Of a stretch of 64,000 nt of DNA, positions 1 through 11,569 are shown in pieces. Origin of the DNA: Cudoniella acicularis. Its lineage: Eukaryota; Ascomycota; Leotiomycetes; Helotiales; Helotiaceae. Below the pieces are notes generated by a model, which searched no databases, was not told the origin of the DNA, and was given only the letters and a program-made list of their open reading frames with translations. The number at the start of each line of letters is the position of its first letter. Position 1 is the first letter of the stretch. A program made the translations under genes and the position numbers. The DNA lies in assembly GCA_013054445.1 (NCBI GenBank), contig JAAMPI010000104.1, positions 1-64,000 on the forward strand. Reading direction: 5' to 3'.

Positions 1-122
1 TGAACAGAATGTTGTTATTTGGAATTGTAATGACATCGGGCATTTTCAAGAACAACCAAATACTATTTTCAGTGAAAATNANANANAAAATTTTGACACA
101 ACAGACGCTTGATTACATGCAG

Positions 123-701
123 TTATTTTCGAATTACAGAAGCCTTGAAGTACTTCTGATATCGCGCTAAATCAAAAGAACCATCACTCAGGTCTCTACT
201 ATTTGCGTCTCCCGCCCAGCAGAAGGTTCTGCATCCATGCAACACCGCTCCATCCTCCTGTTCAATATCACAGAGACACCAAGTATATGCATCAGTTTCA
301 TAATCTTGCAGGCGTAAGAACTCAGATTCGGAATCGACTTTCCACACAGTGCCGGATATCTTCCCTTCTTCGCTGCGTATGATTGTTGGGTAGATACCCC
401 ACATCTTCATCGAGAATCCTTTGATTTCTCCCTTCACAATGGCTGGTCGATCCGGAAGACCAAGAACTGACTGGAGGACTTCGGTATCCATGAGGGAGCC
501 GTAGAAAAACATATGACATGGCGTGAAAGGATCGGGTTTGGGCAGTTTCTGGAGCTTCATGCCCATCGCTGCTACATAGATTTCCTTTGGTATCGTCTGG
601 CGGGGATTGAAACCGGGTGGCATCGGTGGAGGGGCAGATCTGGTAGAACTCGGCCTCGAAGCAGGCGGAGGCGGGGTTGATGCTGACAATAAGTTCTCCA
701 T
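123..701 (-). CDS. AIG2-like / gamma-glutamylcyclotransferase-fold protein
   Basis: A 192-residue protein. I start it at the ATG at 701 because the open frame further upstream (to 725) begins only with TTG. After a proline- and serine-rich N-terminus comes the family hallmark FFYGSLMD (about residue 64), then VLG, a WGIYPTI segment, GKISGTVW and LQDYETDAY, in the order expected for the AIG2/GGCT beta-barrel. Known members of the fold release 5-oxoproline from gamma-glutamyl amines or peptides; the substrate here is unknown. The length fits the family and no intron is needed. It is divergently arranged with the amidoligase-like gene at 1549, with 847 bp between the two ATGs, so they could share control sequences. 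No signal peptide or membrane segment is seen, so it is probably cytosolic. The family call is confident; the exact reaction is not known. Confidence 0.85.
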   Translation of the reverse strand: MENLLSASTPPPPASRPSSTRSAPPPMPPGFNPRQTIPKEIYVAAMGMKLQKLPKPDPFTPCHMFFYGSLMDTEVLQSVLGLPDRPAIVKGEIKGFSMKMWGIYPTIIRSEEGKISGTVWKVDSESEFLRLQDYETDAYTWCLCDIEQEDGAVLHGCRTFCWAGDANSRDLSDGSFDLARYQKYFKASVIRK

Positions 702-1548
702 AGCCAGGAATAATTTGTCGAACAACCAAGGGACTGAGCGACGAAGTGACGAGGTATGCTAATATATTTACCGTCTCGAAGACTTAAATGCCATTTCTTC
801 CCCGTAAGATAAAACAGATTGGAACCTCGTCTACTGTCACGAATTGGGGGCGACGGACATTGGACTTCTATTGTTGGACATTTTTAGCGCTTATTGTAAC
901 CTTGGGTGGTTAACGTTGGGTCCCGGGCGCTTCGATGTTTCCCGGGACTACCCGACAGTCCCGTTCACGTGCCCCGGGAGGGTTGTGAAACACCAACAAC
1001 TCCACATTTACTGCATCACGAATTGAGTTCACTCGATATCCCATTTTTGACATCATCTGTCTCTATTCTCATGGTCCGCACATTACTGAAGCGCTTTGCC
1101 GCGCGACAATCCAGCGATTAACATTTCCTCACAGGTCTCCATCTCAAACTGTCTACTTAGGACTAAATTAGTGCAAGTGCACGTCCACATCAGACCATAA
1201 ACCGCATCATAGCTGATCTTGATTGGCATAATTTGATTTTAGGATCATTTCCCTAATGTTTTTTTAGCAAAACATGTCTCCGCTTTGGAAAGCTTGGCTG
1301 CAGCCGTCCTGTTTCCATTGACGCCAGTTTTAACGCCGATGTCAGTGACCACATCAAAGTTGTATCTAGCTCTTTGCAAAATCACATATAAATATAAGAG
1401 GTTGTTTCTCCTACAATGGCTAAATGAAAACAAACCTCGTACTTTCAAAAATCATTTAGCACGCTTCTTTCTCGAGCCCTTGAATATATTCCCTTTTTCT
1501 ACTTCTTTACTGTATTCTGATCTATCACCATTTATCACCACGCACACG
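702..1548. promoter_or_regulatory. divergent intergenic region between AIG2-like and amidoligase-like genes
   Basis: No convincing gene lies here; the short open frames have no recognisable composition. A TATA-like run (ACATATAAATATAAG) near 1384-1398 lies about 155 nt upstream of the amidoligase ATG. The region presumably holds both promoters. Confidence 0.35.
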
Positions 1549-2667
1549 ATGCCGGAACCTGTAAAGCTCAGATTTGGTGCAGAACTTGAGGTTGTGACAG
1601 GCAGTCGTTCCCAGTCTCAAAAAGACTGGCAAGCTGTTGCGACACTCTTAAGTCAGGAGCTTGCCGCTGCTGGCATCAAGAACCATGTGAATGCCGAGCA
1701 TAAAGATAAAGGGGAGAGCTACCAAGAGTGGTCGTTAGTCCAAGAAGTCACGATAGCTGACCAGAAGAAGCAAAACAGATGTAAGTCTTCACATGCCCAG
1801 GAGACATTGGAAATCCTCCACAAAGATACATGTACTGATGGGTTGTCAGGGGGCATGGAACTTGTTTCTCCTATCCTCGATTTCCAGCAACCCGAAATTT
1901 GGAACTCACATCTTGATAACGTGTGGTGGGTTCTGGAGAAGAGATTGCAAACCAATACAAGCGTCGAGTGTAGCACACACATTCATATTTCACCTCAGAC
2001 AGGCCAATGGACTCTTGGTCAACTCAAGAACATTGCGAAGGGTGCGCTTTACTTTGAACGGTCCATCGATTCGCTTTTACCCCCGGATCGCAGGGCAAAT
2101 ATGTGGTGCCAAAGCAATCGATGGAACAAAACCTTCAAAGGAGAATCAATGGCCACGGCATTTAATTGGATCGACGGTGTTGATTCCACCTGGCATCTGA
2201 TCTTCCTGATGTGTTCTTTCTCGAAAAATTCAGAACTCGGCCAGGCCACTGGCGCGAAGCAGGACTTCACACCTAACGTCTTCCGTTGGAATTTCACCCC
2301 TCTATCGGAGGTAGCGAAAGGTACTATTGAATTCCGGCAGGCCCCAGGATCAGGCAACGCAGCTCAGTCCAAGCTTTGGGTCCAATTTGTGGCGGCTTTC
2401 ATTCAAGCTGCAATTCTATATGCGGGCTCATTGAACCCGGAGAGCCCACCCAGTCTTGAACTCCTGAGAACGCACCTGCTTGCCGGAGCACAATCCTCGG
2501 GTGTCCAAGACCGCTCGCTGCTTGAGAGTCTGTTCGTGGGAAGAACTCAGTTGGCACCTGGGCCTTACGGGGTGAAGTCCTTTGATCGGGATGATGTCAT
2601 GAAATTGAAGAAGAAGGCTGCGGAAAAGAATATTAGTCTGGCGAAATTCAAGAAACTTTATGGATAG
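1549..2667 (+). CDS. putative amidoligase (Amidoligase_2, glutamine-synthetase-like fold)
   Basis: A 372-residue intronless protein. The frame is open from 1285, but the first ATG is at 1549 (MPEPVKLRFGAELEV), where similarity begins. Motifs in order: FGAELEV near residue 9, which has the acidic pair expected of GS-like amidoligases; GGMELVSPIL near 100; THIHIS near 143; and EFRQAPGS near 260. Together these resemble the metal- and ATP-binding signature of the Amidoligase_2 family. Members are predicted to join an amine and a carboxylate using ATP; substrates are unknown. Bacterial relatives are known to lie beside an AIG2-like cyclotransferase or a glutamine amidotransferase-like peptidase. 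Here the divergent neighbour is an AIG2-like protein, which supports a shared role. The lysine-rich C-terminus ends at TAG. The family assignment rests on motif recognition only. Confidence 0.75.
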   Translation: MPEPVKLRFGAELEVVTGSRSQSQKDWQAVATLLSQELAAAGIKNHVNAEHKDKGESYQEWSLVQEVTIADQKKQNRCKSSHAQETLEILHKDTCTDGLSGGMELVSPILDFQQPEIWNSHLDNVWWVLEKRLQTNTSVECSTHIHISPQTGQWTLGQLKNIAKGALYFERSIDSLLPPDRRANMWCQSNRWNKTFKGESMATAFNWIDGVDSTWHLIFLMCSFSKNSELGQATGAKQDFTPNVFRWNFTPLSEVAKGTIEFRQAPGSGNAAQSKLWVQFVAAFIQAAILYAGSLNPESPPSLELLRTHLLAGAQSSGVQDRSLLESLFVGRTQLAPGPYGVKSFDRDDVMKLKKKAAEKNISLAKFKKLYG

Positions 2668-5104
2668 AGTGAGGACTCCCAGATTGTCTAAATTTTACAT
2701 GCTAACATGAACTCCAAGTAAAGAGCTAGAGGCCTCTGGTGGCGCTGTGGAATTGTGTCACTTTTGGCCATCGGATGACTGATTCCTGGTGTCGTAAAAG
2801 AGTGGCTAATGACTGCATGGGATTAAACTGAGTTGTGCCTTCCAAGCTGGAGTTGGATTAGAAAGTGGAATCGGATAATATTTGTACTGGAATGATGTCC
2901 TTTCTCTTTGCACTTCTAATTAGAGGCGCATGGCGCGTGACTGACCCCTTCATTGGGCTAGGATATTCACCTTGTGAGAGCCTTTCTTTTTATCTTGTGC
3001 ATTACTTTCTGATATCATCGCAGTGTTTTTTCTTCGAGGTGCTTGTGGTGGCTCCGCTGCCCGCCCGAACTCGAAAACAGTCGATGAAGCCATGAGCAAG
3101 CACATTTCTCCACACCTCCCGGCTTAATTAATTAAAACTATTAGACATTGTTTCTACAGCATTATCAATTGTCTTACTTTAACTCGTTTTAGGTTTGCGG
3201 TCATTTAATCCTTTTCAGGTGTCTGGGGTGACTCGAGCAGTGGAATAGTTGATGGCGCGAAACAAAAGATTGAAAATTCCAAAATCCCAACACCACGCTC
3301 TGGAAGCATATTAGAATAGAAGAAATAAAATCCCCTTTTATTTTTCTCTCGGGCATATAAATATAGCTTGCTTTGAGTTGACAGTTATTTGATTATTTTG
3401 AAGTGTTTTGTGTAATTCCCCCAAAGCATACGATTTCAAATTTCAATCTACCGACATCACGCTCTTCTGAGGCGTAGTAAAGATCAATCCGACTATTGTA
3501 TATCAAGTAAATATATTTCTCCTCCTAAAGACACGCTTGTATTCAAATACGGCTATATTCAACCATTAACAGGATCCTCCTACCTAGTCAAAAATCAGGC
3601 AACCACCAAACCAGCCGGCAAAACTCATCAAGAAGGCGGCTCCAAATTGTCCCCACTTTCCAGACTGCCAAGCGAGCCAGAATTAATCGCCTCCCAAGGT
3701 GCCGGTAAGATGATCCGCACCCGGTACGTCGGGTGGCTAATAGGGTGTAGCTAGGTGGTGTTGGGTTATATACCGGATGGAATCCTTCTGGAATGTTTAG
3801 GTACTGACAGGGCTTTCACGTGGTGCGTTACCAATTCGTATGCGCTTCGTGCAATGGTGATCTAATTTATAGGCTGCTAATGGTGGTGTGCGGAAGTTTT
3901 GGGTTTCATTGGGGTGGGATCGGGAGTGTTAATGCTTGATGCTTGTTAATTTGGAAAAGGGGAATGTCTACGTAAGCTATGGTGTTTTGCCTGGAGGATT
4001 ACTTCCTGACGAGGAAAGTCGAAGCGAATTTCTTTAATTTATATTGATGTGTTCTCTCTCGCGCTTACTCACTCTTTGAGTCTTGAAAGTGTTTCTCGCA
4101 GTCTAGTCGTAGATGTCACTTCACTTGGCAGTAAGGACTGCCAGTACATCAGGGGGTTCAAAGCCACTTCACCATCTCTCTTGGCCCTGAAAAGCTTAAT
4201 TGACAATATCGGTATCTCGGTAACTAGCTTGTGGATAATACCCAAGCCCAAAATATCACGTACAAGCCTCTATTTTACCCAGAGATTTTACGATACCCCA
4301 GGCGATACCCGTTTGTATATATCCGGACCACAAACTCTCAAGATACGTATCCAATATACTTTTCCTCTCTCGTATAACTGCCCATATGCGATCCAGTCTT
4401 CGATTTTCATTCTCCGAAATGCTTTTGCCCCGCTTTGCAAATTTATTTCGATTCATATATGTCAGCGAAGAAGCCGCTGATCTTACGTATTTTAAACACC
4501 TAAGGATCTTACTGCATTTCACTAACTAAACAAGCATCAGCAGTGTAACAATATAATATAAATGATCTACCATATTGTTTAATGAGCTTAAAATCTCCTC
4601 GAATCATGAACCTTCCTCGCCGACTTGTTCCTGCACTTCGAGAGTGCTTCCCCGCACAGAAGCGTTCCATCACCCCTGTTCAATCAGATAAAGTGGGATC
4701 GACAAGAAGAGGGTTGCGAGGATAATTAATTAGCATATATATCTTCCAAGATAGATGGTGGGCAGCCGCCCATGCCTGCTGAGCTTAATTATTGCATGCG
4801 TCAATCAGCATCATGTGTTCGGACATGCCGCCATGCACTCGGAAAAGGGGTAAATGCCCGAGGGATACTACCGCACACTCAACATGTACCGACTCGGAGC
4901 GAGGCTGCATGCCAAATATCATGATGACAAAGATGAAGAATTGGAGATTCCGGCTCTATAGTACAGGTCTGATCTGATTGTTTTCTTCCGATGGAAAAGT
5001 ATAAAGAGGGTGCTTTGAGCTCGTCATCTGTTGCTTGAATCACATCACCAGTATCCAACAGCACTTCACAACAAGTATATCAATACCAATCCAATTAAGT
5101 CAAG
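2668..5104. other. 2.4 kb intergenic stretch without a supported gene
   Basis: Only short frames of non-protein-like composition occur. It includes AT-rich parts, notably 3120-3560. A TATA-like string (CATATAAATATAG) at about 3354 has no coding region after it that I can support, so a non-coding transcript is possible. A second TATA-like string, GTATAAAGAG near 4999, is about 105 nt before the secreted-protein gene at 5105 and is probably its promoter. Confidence 0.4.
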
Positions 5105-5533
5105 ATGCAGTTCTCCCTCGTCTTCATTTCCATGCTCGTCGCAGCCGTGGCGGCACATGAGATCACCTTCATCTGTGACACCGGTGATCGTGGATTCTGC
5201 TGCCGCAGCACTACCTCTGATGACTGTTCGTTACTCCCTTTCCTTTTCCAAGTTTGCGAAGATCATGTCGTTCTAAAACGGAAGCTAATTGTGAGGAACA
5301 GGCTTGGAAGCAGTGAAGAGGGGTGATGCCGATAACAGACACTGGAAGTGTGATGATGAGTCGAAGAACCCAGCTCCTAAGTGCTGTAACGACGTGAGTT
5401 CTCCACGCTCCTCCAAATCCCTCCCGGGCGTTTGTTGTCAGATAAATGGATTAGGTTGAGCAAATGCTGATTCTTTTCCTTCTTGTAGACCTTGTTGTCC
5501 AGGGTTGCCCAGAGAAAGTGCCGCAACGCATAA
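5105..5533 (+). CDS. small secreted cysteine-rich protein (C-CC-C-C-CC-C pattern)
   Basis: An 85-residue precursor in three exons, 5105-5225, 5302-5393 and 5489-5533. Both introns have GT-AG ends and branch points (GCTAAT near 5284, GCTGAT near 5465), and all phases close. Residues 1-17 form a clean signal peptide ending VAA. The mature part has exactly eight cysteines at 24, 32, 33, 41, 57, 68, 69 and 82, the hydrophobin order C-CC-C-C-CC-C. However, the loop between the third and fourth cysteine is only 7 residues and the chain is charged rather than hydrophobic, so it is not a typical class I or II hydrophobin. Such proteins are common in fungal secretomes and include many effector candidates; the function is unknown. 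A TATA-like box lies about 105 nt upstream. The exon model is my own and has no transcript support. Confidence 0.7.
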
Positions 5534-6492
5534 ATCTGTGCACTGCTAGGCCAATGAGAGAGAGTAGGAAGAAGATGTGGTTGGAAGGTTTTGTAGGGAT
5601 GTGCTTGGTAACAGTAGTGTTGAAATAGTTGACAGGACAAGAGGCCTTGGTAGTTGGTAAATAGGTGCAATACACTCCTTTTAGTCCCGAAGAGTCTAGT
5701 GAAATTGAGCTTCAGTCTTCAGAACAGGGAGTAAGTTAAAATGAGGGAAGGGTCAACGTACTGTACCAGAATACTTTTCCAGTTAGCAATATCTGCTACA
5801 CTCGAAAGCTATAGTCATGTTGTCTTCAGCTGCTTGTATTGCAGGAAGTATCCACAGCTCTGCTCATGTCAGCTCCGCAACCAGACTTCAACTCAGTGGA
5901 ACAGAAGACGCCACTCCCGCACGAGAACCAATTGGAATATAAAATTTGAAAGTCCCTGGATCATGTGAATTCTTGCCACTGCCCAACCACTTCGATCGAA
6001 TCATAACGCGCAAAGGGAGGCTGGTCAGGCCGCAGAAGGAACAGCCAAGTCCTTGCAATGGCAGCCTGCAACTCTGCAAGACCCCAGGAGTTCCTCCACA
6101 ATACACTTGTCGTTGCCCACTTGAGCGTGAACGACTCCACAATAGTGACTCAAACGCGTCTATGATGTGTTGTTGTCGTTGCGAGAGCCAACCATTTCTG
6201 CCGCCGTGGCGACTTTGCCAACACCCCCTGTCGCAATGGATCCCCGTAGAGGTCGCGTTACCGCTTTGAGAAGTTTGTAAACAAGACTATCCATGTTTAC
6301 TTTATTTTTGTCCGATGTGCTGTACTTTCCTAATTCGCGTCCAAATTTGTCTTTCATTCTCAATTTGAAGCTTTTGTCAAGATACCTAATGCTTGTTTAA
6401 TCTTTTATCTCTTCAATATCATTGTTGTGGGCTATTTCCAATCAGACTGCCGACTGTGCCATTACGACCCCGCCACAGCGGCTACTACCACC
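5534..6492. other. intergenic region
   Basis: No supported gene. Short frames on both strands lack recognisable motifs. The last ~150 bases (from about 6290) are pyrimidine-rich and probably belong to the promoter and 5' leader of the coiled-coil gene. Confidence 0.3.
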
Positions 6493-8839
6493 ATGGCAGC
6501 ATTTGATCTCCAATCCACAATTCTTGTCGACGACGACCAACCCATAGCTTTGCGCAAAAAGAGACGCGGCAGTGTCTGTCAATCCATCCCCTCGAGTCCC
6601 TATTTCCCGATCGCACTCTCAAACCCGCACTTCACGAGCTCACGGAATCTCCACTCCGCCAGCAACACCAAAGAGGGCGAAGAAACGCGTCCGATTTTCC
6701 AATCCAGGACCAGCAGTTGACTCCGACTCGGCATCTTCGGGCCTGACTCCATTTATACGACGGACTTCATTGTCTACGCCAACTTCAAACCGGAGACATT
6801 CGACACCTGCAGCTTTGCGAATTTCGAATCGCGCACACTATGACGCTCCAATATCAGGGACATTACAATTCGAATCACTGCGGCAGGTTCTTGATGGAAG
6901 GGTCAAGAGAAGGCTGAGGAGAAATCGATTGAGCGAGGAAATAAACATAATTGAATGGGACAAAAGACATGAGACAAAACAGCGGAAGAATGAGGTGGAA
7001 AGACTGCGACAAGAATTGGCAGCTAAAGACTTGGAAGTCCAAAGCATGAGGGATGAACAAGACATTGCAAGCCAGATTGAAGGAGAATCGGGAATGTCGG
7101 TATACACGAGCACAACTCAAAGCACCAAAATACAAGAATTGGAACAGGTCATAGTGGACTTAAGGGCTGAGCTTCAGCGAAAGGAGGACTCCTCAGCCGA
7201 GGAACATGATTGGACTATAGCAGCAAGAGATCCTTTCGACTTTGACGATGACGACGACAATATGATTACGAATTATGATGATGATGATTTTATGGAGAGC
7301 GACGACCTAATTACCACACCGACACGACTCAACACTTCATTCCCATCACCTCCATCAACAGTGCCAAACACACCTTGCAGATCGGCGTCCTCTACAAGTC
7401 TCGGCATACAAGCCTGCTTACCTATACCCGACCCCGAGAAGGACATGCTAAGAACTCAACTAGAAGCTCTGCAGACCGAGGTTTCAAAGTTATCATCAGC
7501 AATCGCGTTCAAAGATGACCACAATACCCGTCTAACAGAGAAGCTGACCGATTTCCTTCCAGTCGACGAATCTCATGACCATAGTTCATTGGATTCGGCA
7601 CTTGACAGTGTACTCACGGAACTTGCTCTATCCCAGTCAAATGCCTTAGAACAACATCACGCATTTTCAGCCCTGAAGAATGAAATAGGGATCCTTGGTT
7701 TCTCCTCATCTGGTCCTGAAGAAGCACTTGAAATTATCGGCCGCCAGTTTCGCCAAGCAAGGTTGGATCTCGAATATTTAACACCAGGCGAGGTTGTTGA
7801 AGGATTCGAGAACCATAAATTGCTCGAGATGTTGGTTTCTCGTATCAAAGTTTTGATTGAAAAGGTCAATGAGAGAGATGACACGATTGATGAGTACCAC
7901 GAGCAAGAATTGTCTCTTCGACAGCAGCTCAATACACGGGTCAGCGTTGCCGATGCCTTGCATAAGGAACTATACCTAGCGAACACTGTGGTTGGTGACC
8001 TGCGGGAAGAGATTGAAGAAAAGGAAGTCAGTAACGAGCGATTGCAATCCGCACTGGAAGGTTACCGGGAGGAAGTAAGGGGATTGGAGCTGCTAATTGG
8101 GAGGATGGAAACCGAAGCCCAAATTACTCAGACACGATTGAGAAATGAGGTTGCAGACGTGCAAAACCATTTGCAGGATGAAGTTTTGAAGCACGACACA
8201 ACGCGCGCAAGCGACGAAGGGAAGGACATGATGGTTATGGAATTAGAACGACGCCTGACCTCTGCGTTGACTGCCGCGTCTGAGATGCAACAACAGCTAG
8301 CTGCTCTAAACTCTTCGAGGGATGCTTCGATTGCAGAAAAGGATTCGATTATCCAACAACTCCGAGACCAGGGAACAGAGATGAAAAAAGAACACGGCGA
8401 GGGAATTGCTACTCGAGACTCAAGGCTTACTGAATTACAAAGCGAGGTCGAACGCATCAATGAGGCTCTAAAGTCGGCCCATTCCACTATTCTTGCTCTG
8501 CAGCTGGAGAACCAGGGTCTGAGGGCTCAGGTCCAGGGCGAGAAAACTCGAGGTCTGCTTGTTGTTCAAGCTATGCGAGATCAGCTAACTCGCGTGCTGG
8601 ACACTGGTATGGGATACATCAATGGAGATGTCTCCGTCCAGGGGCCTTTCCAAGAGGAAAACAGCCACACCGTGGAGACATCTAATCATGATCAAAGCGT
8701 TGTTAGAAGGGGGAGATTTCTTGATGCCGACCTAGCCAGAAAGGGAGGAAAGAAGAGGAGAAAATACGATAGTGGGCTTGGATTCTTGGAAGAGGAGAGT
8801 GAAGGGGAAACACATATGAATATTGAAACTCAAGCTTGA
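6493..8839 (+). CDS. large coiled-coil protein (frame break near N-terminus)
   Basis: About 780 residues. The first ATG in good context is at 6493 (CCACCATGG), giving a start MAAFDLQSTILVDDD in one frame. The rest, from about 6557 on, lies in another frame that has no ATG for the first ~150 codons. Skipping one base in the A5 run at 6556-6560 joins them cleanly, so an assembly indel is likely. The N-terminal ~100 residues are basic and Ser/Thr/Pro-rich, with TPKRAKKRVRFSNPG followed by LTP. Long heptad-type coiled coils occupy roughly residues 130-215 and 300-680, separated by an acidic Asp-rich segment. The C-terminus is basic (KGGKKRRK). This layout resembles fungal spindle-pole-body or cytoskeletal scaffold proteins, but I do not recognise a specific orthologue and infer only a structural role. 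Confidence 0.7.
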
Positions 8840-9464
8840 GTCGGATATAACAAAACCGGGACAAGCGTTTCCCTCTCTGCGTTTGATTTGTTTATTCTCT
8901 CGTTTCATGGAGTTCTGGTGTACTTTATTTGCGAAGACTGTTTGGGCCCTTTTGTATTCATGTTGTATAAATCAATCGCTATATCGCCATATCCATCAAC
9001 ATATAATCTTACATTTCATTACGCCTCAATTTTCCCGCATGTTCATGTCTACCACGTAATCTTGATGCCACCTATCTCCGCTCAGGAGTGAGGATGACGA
9101 GACAGAGCTGCCAGATAATCAGAAAATTTTGGCCCAGAAATTTGGGGTAGGAGGCCGCAACCTACATTAGAAGGGAGTTGATGGGAAGAGGGGAAGAAGG
9201 AAGCGATGTAGTCGTGCACAGATGTTACGTATTTCCATGGTCAGCCTCTTCAACACACATGTGCGGCCTCCTCCACCCTTTCGAGTATCAGCTACCCCCG
9301 CAGGATGAATTTTGTCACCACCTCTAGATTTGGCCTCCACGGCGAGCAGGCTGAACGCATTTCTATGCACTCGCATGTCTCTTCACTCGAAGCTTTTCAG
9401 TTCTATTCTCAACTCTATCACCATTGGATCCTCAGCTGGACAGAAACTAAAGATAGCAGCCAAA
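8840..9464. other. intergenic region
   Basis: Nothing recognisable. It holds the 3' flank of the coiled-coil gene and the upstream region of the HET-domain gene. Frames upstream of the ATG at 9465 continue open but lack similarity. Confidence 0.3.
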
Positions 9465-11477
9465 ATGAACTTTTCGCCAGTAGAGCCTCAGCCTCACGCC
9501 TATCAATCGCTCCTTCCAGGCCATATCCGCATTCTCTGCCTAACCTCATCGCCCTCACAGCCCTTCACAGCTGGTAACCAACAACTCACTTTTTCACTGA
9601 AAAGCATCTCAATCGTCAATGCCTCGGATACTCAGCACGTGGAATATGATGCACTCTCCTACACATGGGGTGATCCTTCTAACGAGACATACCCGCTTAT
9701 ATGCGACGGTCGCGTCATTCAAATCCAACGAAACCCGTACATCGCGCTTCCGTATTTGATGCGCGGACCTTCTAATCGACCCTTATGGATAGACGCTGTG
9801 TGCATCAACCAGAGAGACATGAGTGAAAAGCTAGTGCAGATCAGGATAATGAGCGACGTTTACAAGAGGGCAACAAAAGTGTAGATTTGGCTGAAGCCTG
9901 TTCCCCCGAAAAAGCTCGACGCTGCAAAAGAAGCTGTCGGCCATATATCATGTATAGGTCAAGCTGGCTATAATTCCAAGCAACTCGAAGGCGCCACATT
10001 CACCACGAACCAGCTAAGTTTACCTCCTTCGTCTCCGGCATGGAACATCATCATTGGCATCCTCGAGGCTCCATGGTTTACCAGACTGTGGATCATCCAA
10101 GAATTTACTCTCGCAAAATCTGCCGCCTTTCTATTCGGAGATCACGTTATATCAAGTGACAATCTTCAAGCAACAAGCCATGTCCTGCATAAACCTCGCT
10201 GTCTCCTAGACGATGAAGGCCGCAATCTAAACGACTTGCAGCTCTACAATAGTGAGTTTTGCTTAACGCCTTTTTTCTGCAGAGATCAGTATCTGAACTG
10301 TACTCTGGATTCTTTCCGTGCGGCTGGCATTTTCATCTTTTTGTCAATGGCGCAACGCTGTTATGACCCAAAGGATATAGTCTTTGCGCTTCTGGGCTTG
10401 TTTGAGCGTGAAGAGCTGTCGGGATTCAGATTTAATCACAAAACAAGTCTGCCAGAATTGTATGCTGGATTCGTATGGTTTTTGCTGTACAACAGGACCT
10501 ATACAGCAACCTGGAGATACATGCTCTGGTTTGGTATTGACACTGGCAAAACCAATTCCGAGTTTCCCTCCTGGTGTCCGAATTTCCATCAATGGCATCA
10601 AATGAAAGGATTAGAGGTTGAGAGTACTAGACAATTCAGAACATATAGCGCCAGTACAAGGCAGATGTCCAGGAAGATGGGTCGGACGTGGAGAGAGATG
10701 GTGTTGAGAGGGTGTGTATTTGATACGGTGCAGAGGGTTGGAGAGAGGATGACGGAGCTGTTCAACAATACTACTGCGGATAATTGCAGGCGGTGGGTGG
10801 AAGCGCAGAGGTGGGAGATGCAAGCTGCTGAGATGATCTCCCAATCTGGAATTCTAAACTTCACAGAATCCGCATTCCGGTTAGGAAGTTGGAAATTGTC
10901 ACAGAGCGAGCATTTCCACTTTCTGTTTCAGTATATAGGGAAGGATGGATCAAAGCTAATCAAGTTTGACGAGTTCCTTCATTTGAAAGCATTGTTAGAT
11001 GAAGCCGTCTCGATAGTGCAACAATTCGGCCTTGATAAGTAAGTATCATGACAATTGTTTTCTTCTCGGTGAATCTGACTTCCGAGGTGTATCGAGTTCC
11101 TGGACCAACCAGACAAATACCAAAAAGCCGATAACCAATTGGCGAGATTGAGAAGTATACCCGAGCTTCTCGAAAGCGATTCCGGAAAGCAGTTGAGACT
11201 TGCTATTGAGAGCCATCGATGTCGACGACCGTTTGTTACAGCAAATAACCGACTTGGGTTCTTGTTCGGCAATGAAGTTGCACCGGGAGACCTAGTTTGC
11301 CTCCTTGACGGACTGCCTGTGCATCATATCATCAGAAAGCGTGAAGACAAATCGAATTTTGTGACATATAGACTGATTAGTGAAGCAGTCATTTACAATC
11401 ATATGAACGGAGAACTTGATTTACAGGGCTTATGGAATTCAACGCTTTCAGAAAGCCAAGAAATTACGCTGTTATAA
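9465..11477 (+). pseudogene. HET-domain (heterokaryon incompatibility) gene with one in-frame TAG
   Basis: It starts at the ATG at 9465 (CCAAAATGAAC). One intron at 11039-11086 (GTAAGT...CTGAC...CGAG) restores the frame to the stop at 11477, giving 655 codons. Visible HET-domain landmarks are YDALSYTWGDP, PLWIDAVCINQ, VYKRATKV and APWFTRLWIIQEF; the C-terminal part has the usual GDLVCLLDG and YRLISEAV blocks. Codon 140 (9882-9884) is TAG within ATKV-stop-IWL, where HET proteins normally have V-W-I/V-W-L, so it replaces a tryptophan. No other stop occurs between 9465 and 11038. HET proteins trigger cell death or growth arrest after fusion of incompatible hyphae; this copy would be inactive unless the TAG is read through, edited or a sequencing error. 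The same kind of lesion occurs in the HET gene near 41.7 kb. Confidence 0.85.
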
Positions 11478-11569
11478 AATCTCCTGTTATTAATCTCCAC
11501 TTGGCAGAAAAGCTCTGTCTGGTCTTCCATAGATAGGGGATAGTGTCCAGAGAGAACTTGTGGTGATCT

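Noticed and set aside
4049..4480. 143-codon open frame
   Set aside because: Composition is not protein-like and it overlaps equally long frames on the other strand.
5105..5533. Calling the small secreted protein a class I or II hydrophobin
   Set aside because: Cysteine order matches, but the loop after CC is 7 residues and the chain is charged.
7657..8487. Long antisense open frames under the coiled-coil gene
   Set aside because: They are shadows of a biased coding strand, without motifs.
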